Assembly (NCBI RefSeq): GCF_048066115.1
Contig: NZ_JBLTYX010000001.1
Coordinates: 124,001-188,000 of the forward strand
DNA from: Niveispirillum sp048066115
GTDB taxonomy: Bacteria > Pseudomonadota > Alphaproteobacteria > Azospirillales > Azospirillaceae
Length of the DNA stretch: 64,000 nucleotides
Direction: 5' to 3'
Part shown: piece after piece, positions 1 to 6,369 of the stretch
Numbering within the stretch: the first letter of the stretch is position 1
Layout: every line of letters starts with the position of its first letter
The notes under the pieces: model-generated
Database searches by the model: none
Seen by the model: only the letters and a program-made list of their open reading frames with translations
Told to the model about the DNA's origin: nothing
Program-made: the position numbers and the translations under genes

Positions 1-287
1 GCCAGATCCTCCACCGTCACCAGTTCCTTGCCGTCCAGGGCGGTGACGAACAGGATGCAGGCATTGACGGCCCGATACTGGATGCTTTCGGCCTCCGACA
101 TGCCCAGCACGCCGACCCGTGTGCCCAGCACCACGGTGCAGGCGCCGCAATCCCCCTCGTTGCAGCCTTCCTTGGTGCCGCGCGCCGCCCTGTCTTCGCG
201 CAGGTAATCCAGCACGGTGCGGGTGGGCGGAACATCGGACAGGCACACCACCTGTCCCCGGTGCACGAAACGGACGCTGTCGCTCAT
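1..287 (-). CDS. xdhA: Xanthine dehydrogenase small subunit, N-terminal part (cut by window edge)
   Basis: This is the first 95 codons of a minus-strand gene that runs off the left edge. The visible part is a plant-type ferredoxin fold with the [2Fe-2S] signature CNEGDCGACTV near residues 43-53, and the next Cys in NACILF. This is the N-terminal domain of the xanthine dehydrogenase small subunit, which passes electrons from the molybdenum site to FAD during hypoxanthine/xanthine oxidation. Other molybdenum hydroxylases (CO dehydrogenase small subunit, isoquinoline oxidoreductase) share the domain, but the sequence around RTVLDYLRED fits XdhA best. It diverges from the amidohydrolase at 437, and about 150 bp between them must hold both promoters. 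Confidence 0.8.
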   Translation of the reverse strand, partial: MSDSVRFVHRGQVVCLSDVPPTRTVLDYLREDRAARGTKEGCNEGDCGACTVVLGTRVGVLGMSEAESIQYRAVNACILFVTALDGKELVTVEDL

Positions 288-436
288 CTGCTGCCATTCA
301 CGCCAAAAGAAAGCATGGCAGAACAGGAAACGCCCCCTGTCAAGTCGCTTTACAGAACAATGATGCGGTGCAACATTTTATTCAGGGGCCGATAGGAGCC
401 CTGGCAATAAACGATCACGAACAGGAAATTCCGCTT

Positions 437-1699
437 ATGACCCATCCCAGCAACCGGCCCTTCGGTTCCATCGCAGCCTATGTCAGCCAGGAAAGGCTGA
501 CGCAAAGGCTGGCGGATATGGCGAAGATCGGTGCGACGGAGAAGGGGGGCGTGAACCGTCAGGCGCTCAGCCGAGAGGACGGTTATGCCCGCGCCCTGCT
601 GACCAGCTGGGCCACGGCGCGGGGTTTTTCGGTGTCCACCGACCCGATCGGCAATCTCTATGTCCGGCGCGAAGGCTCCGACCCGTCCCTGGCGCCGATC
701 ATGACCGGCAGCCACCTGGACAGCCAGCCCACGGGCGGGCGCTATGACGGCGTCTATGGCGTGCTGGCCGGGTTCGAGGTGCTGGAGGCGCTGGAGGATG
801 CCGGCGCCGTGACAAAGCACGCGGTGGAAGTCGTGGCCTGGACCAACGAGGAAGGCTCCCGCTTCCAGCCCTATTGCATGGGATCGGCCCTGTTCGCCGG
901 CAAGATGGATTTGGAGATGGTGCTGTCCTGCACCGACGCGAAGGGCATCGCCGTCCGCGACGCGCTGGCCGAAACCCTGTCGCTGGCGCCCGACATGCCG
1001 GTGCGCGGTTTCGGCTCCCCTGCCGCGGCTTACGTCGAGGCGCATATCGAGCAGGGGCCGAGGCTGGAGGCCGAGGACAAGGTGATCGGCGTGGTGGAGG
1101 GCATCCAGGGCAGCCGCTGGTTCCAGGTGGAGGTGACGGGGCAGGAGGCCCACGCCGGCACCACGCCCCATGGCGCCCGCAAGGACGCGTTCCAGACGGC
1201 CTTGAAGATGGTCAATGCCATGAACGACCTGATGCATGATCCCGACGACGTGATCCGCTGCACCTTTGGCCGGTTCGAGGTGCTGCCCGGATCGCCCAAC
1301 ACCGTACCCGGCAAGGTGATCTTCACCATCGATTTCCGTCATCCCGACGCGGGTCTGGTGAAGGGGCGCGGGGACAAGGTGGCGCCGTTGCTCCATTCGC
1401 TGGCGGCCCCTTGCGAGGTGCTGGTCAAGGAGACCTCGACCACCGCACCCGTGGATTTCGACCCGGCGGTGATCGCCGCCGTGCGCGATGCTGCCGTGGG
1501 CCTGGGCTATGCCAACCGCGACATGCCATCCGGTGCCAACCACGACGCCAAGTTCATGGCACCCCGCTGCCCCACCGGCATGATCTTCATCCCGTGCCGG
1601 GACGGGATCAGCCATAACGAGGTGGAGTACGCCAGCCCCGAGCATTGCCATGCCGGTGCGGCGGTGCTGGCGGAAACGCTGGCGCGGCTGGCGGGGTGA
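437..1699 (+). CDS. M20-family Zn-dependent amidohydrolase (N-carbamoyl-L-amino-acid hydrolase / allantoate amidohydrolase type)
   Basis: A 420-aa cytosolic metallohydrolase of the carbamoylase/allantoate amidohydrolase branch of M20. Metal ligands are visible: GSHLDS (His93), DGVYGV (Asp104), TNEEGSRF (Glu138/139), the EAHIEQGP motif and the dimerisation-domain motif GQEAHAGTTP. It should hydrolyse a ureido or carbamoyl group to release ammonia and CO2. Divergence from xanthine dehydrogenase suggests purine/ureide breakdown, so allantoate or ureidoglycine are possible substrates, but beta-ureidopropionase and N-carbamoyl-amino-acid hydrolase activity cannot be told apart by sequence. The frame stays open further upstream, but the ATG at 437 gives the normal family start (MTHPSN). 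Confidence 0.8.
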   Translation: MTHPSNRPFGSIAAYVSQERLTQRLADMAKIGATEKGGVNRQALSREDGYARALLTSWATARGFSVSTDPIGNLYVRREGSDPSLAPIMTGSHLDSQPTGGRYDGVYGVLAGFEVLEALEDAGAVTKHAVEVVAWTNEEGSRFQPYCMGSALFAGKMDLEMVLSCTDAKGIAVRDALAETLSLAPDMPVRGFGSPAAAYVEAHIEQGPRLEAEDKVIGVVEGIQGSRWFQVEVTGQEAHAGTTPHGARKDAFQTALKMVNAMNDLMHDPDDVIRCTFGRFEVLPGSPNTVPGKVIFTIDFRHPDAGLVKGRGDKVAPLLHSLAAPCEVLVKETSTTAPVDFDPAVIAAVRDAAVGLGYANRDMPSGANHDAKFMAPRCPTGMIFIPCRDGISHNEVEYASPEHCHAGAAVLAETLARLAG

Positions 1700-1744
1700 A
1701 ACCGCACGTTCACTGATTATCTCTCATATTGATAACCTCTTCCT

Positions 1745-1865
1745 CGTCATCCCGGCGCAAGCCGGCACCCAGGGGCCAAACGCCCGACCTATCGGCAGCT
1801 TTGATCAACGCGGCTTCGATGTTTGATCCTGTGGCCCCTGGGTCCCGGCTTGTGCCGGGATGACG
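1745..1865. repeat. Palindromic intergenic repeat, family A copy 1 (121 bp)
   Basis: The outer arms CGTCATCCCGGCG and CGCCGGGATGACG type sequences (with GCAAGCCGG and GGGGCCA continuing the stem) pair into a long hairpin of about 35 bp. The loop contains GCCCGACCTATCGGCAG. The copy at 60752-60872 has exactly the same length and a similar loop, so the whole unit, not just the stem, is conserved. It separates two M20 genes that would otherwise be adjacent on the same strand. Confidence 0.8.
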
Positions 1866-1899
1866 AAAGGAAGGGAAGTGGAATAGAAGCAGGCCCCCC

Positions 1900-3051
1900 A
1901 TGACCCACCCCGTCCTTTCCATCCTGTCCGACCTGATCGCCATCCCCAGCACCTTCCCGCCGGGCGACACCGCCGCCATCTGCGCCTATGCCGCCGACCG
2001 GCTGGAGAAGGTGGGTTATCGCGTGCAGATCCTGCACCGTGACCGGCCGCAGATCGCCAATGTGGTGGCGGAGTGGGACGGGGCCACCCCCGGCCCCAGC
2101 CTGATGTTCAACGCCCATGCCGACACGGTGGGCATCGGGGAACGGTCGGCATGGGAGACGCCACCGCTGGTCGCCACCCTGATCGACGGCCGCGTCCATG
2201 GCTTGGGGGCGGGCAATTGCAAGGGATCGATGGCGGCCCAGCTGTGGCTGGCCGAACAGGTGGCAAAGCGCGGCGGGCCGGCGCGCGGGCGCATCATCTT
2301 CACCTTCTGCGGGGATGAGGAGAATCTGGGACCGGACGGTGCCTATTACCTGCGTGAGACCGGGGTGGTGAAGCCCGACATGCTGGTCGTCGGTACCCAG
2401 ACGGAAAACCAGCTGATCACGGCGGAACGCGGCGTGATGTGGGTGGAGGTGACGGCGCGGGGCAAGTCGGCCCATGCCGGCAACCCCGAGGCCGGCGACA
2501 ATGCCATCCTGCGCCTGATGCGGCTGGTCACCCATATCGATGCGGTGATGGCCGACCGGCTGCGGGACCGCAAGGTGGGGGAGCAGCAATCGACCCTGAA
2601 TGTCGGCATCTTCCGCGGTGGGGAGAACACCAATGTCGTGCCCAACCTGGCCCGCGTGGAGATCGACCGCCGCCTGCTGCCGGAGGAGAAGGTGGTGGAC
2701 GCCTTCGCCGAGATCGAGGCGCTGGTGACGGCGCATCCGGAGGCCGAGCACCTGTCCTGCCGCCTGCTGACCGGCACCAACGGTTTCCGCGCCCCGCATG
2801 AGGGGCCGCTGGTCACCGCGCTCTGCACCGCCATCGCGGCGGTGACGGGCGCTCCGGCGAAGTTCCTGAAGGACACGGGCGCCAGCGACGGCCGCTACTT
2901 CGCCGATGACGGCATCGAGATCGTCAATTTCGGCCCCGGCGCCGGCTGGCAGGGCCACAAGGCCAATGAATATGTGCCGCTGGATGAACTGGTGGCGGCC
3001 ACCGCGATTCTGGAGGGGGTGATCGAGATGGTCCTGGGGCTGAAAGGTTGA
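1900..3051 (+). CDS. M20-family deacylase (ArgE/DapE-like)
   Basis: A 383-aa M20 peptidase/deacylase with the two-domain layout of acetylornithine deacetylase and succinyl-diaminopimelate desuccinylase. Visible are FNAHADTV (His/Asp of metal site 1), CGDEENLG (catalytic Glu pair) and GKSAHAGNP (dimerisation domain). The usual bridging Asp in GxGxxDxKGG is Asn106 here (GAGNCKGS), which is unusual for ArgE/DapE and suggests a distinct subfamily. The substrate is unknown. Since it follows the amidohydrolase on the same strand, a role in releasing an N-acyl or amide group in the same nitrogen-salvage pathway is plausible. The start is the ATG at 1900, a few tens of bases past the repeat. Confidence 0.75.
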   Translation: MTHPVLSILSDLIAIPSTFPPGDTAAICAYAADRLEKVGYRVQILHRDRPQIANVVAEWDGATPGPSLMFNAHADTVGIGERSAWETPPLVATLIDGRVHGLGAGNCKGSMAAQLWLAEQVAKRGGPARGRIIFTFCGDEENLGPDGAYYLRETGVVKPDMLVVGTQTENQLITAERGVMWVEVTARGKSAHAGNPEAGDNAILRLMRLVTHIDAVMADRLRDRKVGEQQSTLNVGIFRGGENTNVVPNLARVEIDRRLLPEEKVVDAFAEIEALVTAHPEAEHLSCRLLTGTNGFRAPHEGPLVTALCTAIAAVTGAPAKFLKDTGASDGRYFADDGIEIVNFGPGAGWQGHKANEYVPLDELVAATAILEGVIEMVLGLKG

Positions 3052-3080
3052 GGGGCGGGGCCTGGCGTGGCCACCCTAGC

Positions 3081-3107
3081 AATCTATAGGGCTATGTGTT
3101 ATAGATT
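3081..3107. promoter_or_regulatory. Putative toxin-antitoxin operator palindrome
   Basis: AATCTATA at 3081-3088 and its exact reverse complement TATAGATT at 3100-3107 form an inverted repeat with an 11-bp spacer, 14 bp before the toxin start. TA operons of this kind are repressed by their XRE antitoxin, so this is the natural autoregulatory site. The sequence shows the palindrome; the function is inferred from position. Confidence 0.6.
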
Positions 3108-3121
3108 GACCTGTCAGGCTG

Positions 3122-3499
3122 ATGGCGGGCGGCGTGCGGATATTCCGGAACAAACCCTTTTCCCGCTTTGCCCGTAAGGCCGGCATCACGGCCCCCGAAC
3201 TGTGGGATGCGATAGAGCGGGCAGAGTGCGGCTTGGTCGATGCCGATCTTGGCGGTGGCGTCGTGAAGCAGCGGATTGCGCGGGCGGGAAGCGGCAAATC
3301 CGGCGGATTCCGTACCATCATCCTGCTGAGGATCGGATCACGCGCCTTCTTCGTTCACGGTTTCGCCAAGAATGATCTGGGCAATATCCGCAGCGACGAA
3401 CTGGCCGCTTTCAAGCTGTTGGCCAATTATGTCCTGGCTTTGAGCGAGCGGGAGTTGGAAGCCGCATTGCGAGCTGGTGTTTTTTGTGGAGATCATTAA
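3122..3499 (+). CDS. RelE/HigB-like toxin of a type II toxin-antitoxin system
   Basis: A 125-aa protein resembling the RelE-like family of mRNA interferases (Pfam PF06296 type). It has a basic N-terminus (RIFRNKPFSRFARK), the glycine-rich core GSGKSGGFRTIILL and the segment AFFVHGFAKNDLGNI, which is characteristic of this family. The toxin should cleave mRNA on the ribosome. It precedes its antitoxin, as in higBA, and its stop codon lies two bases before the antitoxin start, so the two are translationally coupled. A palindrome just upstream is the likely operator. The assignment rests on family resemblance and gene pairing. Confidence 0.75.
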   Translation: MAGGVRIFRNKPFSRFARKAGITAPELWDAIERAECGLVDADLGGGVVKQRIARAGSGKSGGFRTIILLRIGSRAFFVHGFAKNDLGNIRSDELAAFKLLANYVLALSERELEAALRAGVFCGDH

Positions 3500-3501
3500 G
3501 G

Positions 3502-3819
3502 ATGCCTAAGCAATATCGCAGCGACATCATGGCCTCCATCCATGAAACCGCCGAGGGGCTCCATGGCGCCGGGCTGATGGACAAGCAGACCATGCGCCGG
3601 TTCGACGAAGCCTGCCTAACACCCGTCATCCCGCTCAGCGCTGATGAAATCCGCGCCTTGCGGGAACGTGAGGGCGCCAGCCAAGCGGTTTTCGCCCGCT
3701 ATCTCAACGTCACCACGGGTCTGGTCAGTCAGTGGGAACGCGGGGAACGGCACCCGCAAGGCGCATCGCTGAAACTCTTGTCGCTGGTGGCGCGGCGCGG
3801 CTTGGCAGCCGTGGCATAA
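3502..3819 (+). CDS. HigA-like XRE antitoxin
   Basis: A 105-aa protein with a C-terminal helix-turn-helix of the Cro/C1 type (REREGASQAVFARYLNVTTGLVSQWERGERHP, residues about 58-88). The N-terminal arm (MDKQTMRRFDEACLTPV) matches antitoxins that partner the RelE-like toxin encoded just upstream. The ATG at 3502 is preceded by TAAGG, which overlaps the toxin stop. It should neutralise the toxin by binding and repress the operon from the palindrome at 3081. The prophage left end begins 18 bp after its stop codon, so the gene is intact but its natural downstream context has been displaced by almost 40 kb. Confidence 0.75.
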   Translation: MPKQYRSDIMASIHETAEGLHGAGLMDKQTMRRFDEACLTPVIPLSADEIRALREREGASQAVFARYLNVTTGLVSQWERGERHPQGASLKLLSLVARRGLAAVA

Positions 3820-3837
3820 GCCAACTACGCCCCACCC

Positions 3838-4024
3838 TGTGGGGTACCGATCGTATTGGCACCAGTGGTCGGTTTATCTGTCCGTGCGGGCGGGGCAAAA
3901 ATTCGTGGCAGGCCAACGACTTGACGGATTTCGGCTTGGTTGTTGGCGTGGCGGTTGATTTGGCACCGATTGAGCGGAAATGATCGGCGAATGGGCCGAT
4001 ATTGCGCGTGATTTGGCACCAGAT
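3838..4024 (+). promoter_or_regulatory. Prophage left end with three transposase-binding-like sites (attL)
   Basis: The terminus reads TGTGGGGTACCG. Copies of TTGGCACC start at 3856, 3960 and 4013, all in the same orientation; copies two and three also share GGAAATGA about 9 bp downstream. Offsets of 104 and 157 bp from the first copy resemble the L1, L2, L3 spacing at the Mu left end. Binding by the MuA-like transposase encoded at 6366 is inferred. Confidence 0.75.
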
Positions 4025-4075
4025 GAAGGGGAAATGACGCGGCCACCGCTCCCATAGCGGTGGCCGCGTTGTCAT

Positions 4076-4306
4076 TCATCCTTCCGCGCGTTGGTCGATG
4101 CGCCAGAGTCGGTACCAAATCGCGTGGAGATAAGCGGCGATCAGCCCAGTTAGGAAAAATAGGACGGCCATTCCCATGGCGAAGAACCTGGTATCGTCGT
4201 GGTCCAGGTCCGGCGCCTTTATCCAAAACACGACCGCGAGTGGCATCAGAACCAAGCTGAGCCAGGGGATGCGTCGCAGTATGTCTCCAATCCGAATTTT
4301 CTGCAT
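4076..4306 (-). CDS. Small two-helix membrane protein of the prophage left end
   Basis: A 76-aa protein with two predicted transmembrane helices (roughly PWLSLVLMPLAVVFWI and FFAMGMAVLFFLTGLIAAYLHAIW), a short acidic loop (KAPDLDHDD) and a basic tail. The ATG at 4306 is preceded on the minus strand by AGGAGAGG with good spacing. I do not recognise a family. It is transcribed with the repressor's polarity, away from the lytic genes, and sits between the repressor and the phage end. Such genes are commonly expressed in the lysogen, so superinfection exclusion or another lysogen trait is a reasonable guess, without direct evidence. Confidence 0.6.
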   Translation of the reverse strand: MQKIRIGDILRRIPWLSLVLMPLAVVFWIKAPDLDHDDTRFFAMGMAVLFFLTGLIAAYLHAIWYRLWRIDQRAEG

Positions 4307-4747
4307 CTTTACCTCTCCTGGAAAGTGACCGACGTAATAGTGCCTCAAATGTCGACCAGTTCAGTATGCTGCTAACGCCAAAGATTGACGCGGCAGCCAC
4401 AATAGCTGGTGTAGTAAATGGCACAATTGTGTCGTTGGCGGGTATCAGGCGCACAAGATTGACCATCGACCGGACTTCGCTCACGGCCAATGCCAAAGGA
4501 TACGTGGCATACGCTTGCATGCTGCGGGCAGACCTCGTTACTCTACCCCTGCCGGTACCGGCCGTTGGGGATAGCCATCGTTTATCGGTGGTGGCGAGGT
4601 GCCGCTTACGCGCCTCAGCCCGCCTGCTCATCACAGGAGGGGTCCCCGCGTTTGGACCGAGGGAGCGCGCACTATAACAAAGGCATAGGTTGCAAAACAA
4701 CCAAACGCACGAAAACGAATTGTAAATCGCACTGCATACGATAGAAA
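4307..4747. other. Gene-free stretch inside the prophage left arm
   Basis: About 440 bp between the small membrane gene and the end of the repressor gene. Frames on both strands are open in places but have no ribosome-binding site, no recognisable protein and unremarkable codon use. The region 4670-4745 is distinctly A-rich compared with its surroundings. It may hold the promoter of the membrane gene or a terminator for the repressor; I see no clear example of either. Confidence 0.5.
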
Positions 4748-5335
4748 TCACCCACCGGTGCCGGATTTTCCGATATCGGCGCGAGATGCCGCTATGCTGG
4801 CGTGAATTTCTTCGTCCGTCCGTGACCCAAGCTCAATAAACATCGAAGCTATAGCTCCCGCGCGTTGCTTTGGTGGCAAAGTGAGGCGCTGTTCCGCTGC
4901 CATTTGGTCCACTGCAATAATGCACGCGGCCAATAGGTTCCGCGCACCCTCAAGCCATTCTTGGGTCTTTTGCTTTTCGACTTCTAGACGCCGCTTAAGT
5001 TCTTCTGTCCGTTGATCCGCAAGCGCAACCCGTCGGTCGGCGTCCGCAATCCGTCGGTCGGCGTCCGCAATCCGCTGGTCTATATCCGCTATGTCGGCCT
5101 TATCCAGTGACTGATCAATACTTCGGTCGGCGAATAGCATTTCGCCTTGGCCCATGACCAGCCAATGCACGTTAAACCCTTGCTCACCCAAGCGGTTCAG
5201 TATGTCGCCACCGGGAAGCTCGCCCTGCTCATAGCGTTGCCAGGAGTTCTTACTGACCTGAAGACGTTTGGCCATCTCCACCTGGCTTACACCACAAAAT
5301 TCGCGCACTTGGCGGAAGCGGTCGGCCACATTCAT
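4748..5335 (-). CDS. Mu-like prophage repressor (XRE-type with coiled-coil tail)
   Basis: A 195-aa protein on the minus strand. Residues about 1-65 are a Cro/C1 helix-turn-helix (VSQVEMAKRLQVSKNSWQRYEQGE) followed by NVHWLVMGQGEM, the end of the typical phage repressor DNA-binding domain. The middle (about 78-115) is a heptad-repeat coiled coil (IADADRR repeated) partly built from two identical 21-bp DNA units at 5031-5072. No S24 peptidase domain is present, so induction probably does not use RecA-stimulated self-cleavage. The ATG at 5335 has CAGGAAAG upstream. Divergent orientation to the Ner gene and three palindromes between them match the Mu c/ner switch. Confidence 0.8.
   Translation of the reverse strand: MNVADRFRQVREFCGVSQVEMAKRLQVSKNSWQRYEQGELPGGDILNRLGEQGFNVHWLVMGQGEMLFADRSIDQSLDKADIADIDQRIADADRRIADADRRVALADQRTEELKRRLEVEKQKTQEWLEGARNLLAACIIAVDQMAAEQRLTLPPKQRAGAIASMFIELGSRTDEEIHASIAASRADIGKSGTGG
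5031..5072. repeat. Two perfect 21-bp tandem units within the repressor coiled coil
   Basis: CGTCGGTCGGCGTCCGCAATC occurs twice head to tail (5031-5051, 5052-5072). Each unit encodes one heptad of the coiled coil, and degenerate related heptads flank them. It is a likely site of unit-number variation between phages. Confidence 0.8.
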
Positions 5336-5336
5336 C

Positions 5337-5484
5337 GTGCCGCACTTTCCTGCTCGAAGTCCGGCGTTTGGGCAGGCGTCAAGTGCGGCACGCCGCACTT
5401 TCCATAAGCCATTGATATAAAAGAATACTGACTGGCGGCGCCGTCGGGCGACCCAATATTTCGTGCCGTTCGAAGTGCGGCACG
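5337..5484. promoter_or_regulatory. Repressor/Ner switch region with three AAGTGCGGC operator-like sites
   Basis: Site one is GTGCCGCACTT at 5337-5347, directly before the repressor start. Site two is a near-perfect 20-bp palindrome AAGTGCGGCACGCCGCACTT at 5381-5400. Site three spans 5462-5484, with CGTGCCG and CGGCACG arms enclosing AAGTGCGGC. An AT-rich promoter-like stretch (TTGATATAAAAG) lies between sites two and three. The arrangement matches operators of a lysis/lysogeny switch; which protein binds each site is not shown. Confidence 0.7.
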
Positions 5485-5497
5485 ATTTTTTGGGTTG

Positions 5498-5527
5498 TTG
5501 ACGCCCAATTTTTGGGGCATGTCTATT
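5498..5527 (+). promoter_or_regulatory. Possible early promoter
   Basis: TTGACG at 5498-5503 is followed after 17-18 bp by a weak -10 candidate (GTCTAT/TCTATT, 5521-5527), just past the third operator and about 30 bp before the Ner start. The -35 is good and the -10 poor, so confidence is limited. Confidence 0.35.
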
Positions 5528-5554
5528 CCAGTTAGCATTCTTGGATACCTTCCA

Positions 5555-5887
5555 ATGAGAACTCTAAAGCGCGCCGAACCTAACCCCGAAATCCCGCATG
5601 ATCCGCGTGAACGGAGCATCTGGGTCCAGGGCAAGCTTCGCCTGCACAACAGCAGCTTTTCCGACATTGCCCGCATGCTGGGGGTCAGCAGCAAGGCCGT
5701 GTCGCAAGCCATGTATCAGGCCAACCATCGGATCGAAGTCGCTGTTGCAAGCGCTATCGGGGTCGCTCCCGATGCCCTATTTTTCGAGCGCTACGACGCC
5801 GGTGGCATGCGGCTGCATGCTGTGCGTGGCATCAAAGATACCACAAGCGTTACCGGCGACCATGTCGAAGCTGGAAAGGCGGCATAG
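5555..5887 (+). CDS. ner: Ner-like transcriptional regulator
   Basis: A 110-aa protein whose residues about 20-75 resemble Mu Ner and the Nlp family: ERSIWVQGKLRLHNSSFSDI then ARMLGVSSKAVSQAMYQ as a helix-turn-helix, and GVAPDALFFERYD as the family's closing motif (Mu Ner ends in PEVIWPSRYQ). Ner turns down early and repressor promoters during lytic growth. The first gene on the plus strand after the operators, it is in the same place as Mu ner. The ATG at 5555 is chosen because homology begins shortly after it; an in-frame ATG at 5519 is an alternative. The C-terminal 35 residues extend beyond the usual 75-80 aa of Ner. Confidence 0.75.
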   Translation: MRTLKRAEPNPEIPHDPRERSIWVQGKLRLHNSSFSDIARMLGVSSKAVSQAMYQANHRIEVAVASAIGVAPDALFFERYDAGGMRLHAVRGIKDTTSVTGDHVEAGKAA

Positions 5888-5889
5888 AC

Positions 5890-6369
5890 ATGCGCCGGAC
5901 CCTTCGTTGCAGCCGCACAGCTGATCTTCTGGCATGGCAGGCACCGAGCGATGCCGAGGTCAAGTTCGCCGACCCGGCGGTCACCAAGGCCGCATCGCGC
6001 TATGCCCAGCTGTGCCGGGCGATGTCCGCCGTCATCGTGGATGCCCGCGAGACGAAGGGGCTGGGGCGCGAGCTGATCGCGCAGCGGATGTCCGAGTATC
6101 TGGGGGAAGAATACACCGAGTCTCGGTTGAACGCCGACACGGCGGAGAGCAAGGAAACCCACGTCATCAACCCGCTTCGGTTGGAAGCGTTCTGTCATGC
6201 CGTCCAGGACTGGCGCGTCTGGTCACTGTTCCTGGAACCGTCGGGATTGGCGGTCATTGAACGCCGGTATCTGCCCTGCATTGAGGTCGCCATCCTGGCC
6301 GAACAGGCCGAGGAACTGGACGCCCGGCAGAAGGCCGCGAGGCGCAGAATGCAGGAGGCGATGCGATGA
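5890..6369 (+). CDS. Early phage protein of unknown function
   Basis: A 159-aa soluble protein between Ner and the transposase, starting 2 bp after the Ner stop and overlapping the transposase start by 4 bp (ATGA). The central part (LGRELIAQRMSEYLGEEYTESRLNADTAESKETHVINPLRLEAFCHA) looks like a helix-turn-helix-type fold seen in small proteins adjacent to Mu-like transposases, and the C-terminal third is a charged helix (EQAEELDARQKAARRRMQEAMR). I cannot assign a function. Tight coupling to the transposase suggests an accessory role in transposition or early control. Confidence 0.6.
   Translation: MRRTLRCSRTADLLAWQAPSDAEVKFADPAVTKAASRYAQLCRAMSAVIVDARETKGLGRELIAQRMSEYLGEEYTESRLNADTAESKETHVINPLRLEAFCHAVQDWRVWSLFLEPSGLAVIERRYLPCIEVAILAEQAEELDARQKAARRRMQEAMR

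Noticed and set aside
3833..3837. Exact 5-bp target duplication at the prophage ends
   Set aside because: The five bases outside the left end (CACCC) and right end (ACCCC) differ; only four adjacent bases (ACCC) match, so I report a 4-bp match only.
4366..4677. 103-codon plus-strand frame in the gap before the repressor
   Set aside because: No RBS, no recognisable sequence, and it opposes the direction of the surrounding genes.
3825..4751. Long open frame on the minus strand across the phage left end
   Set aside because: It runs through attL and the well-supported membrane gene, has no RBS and no recognisable protein sequence.
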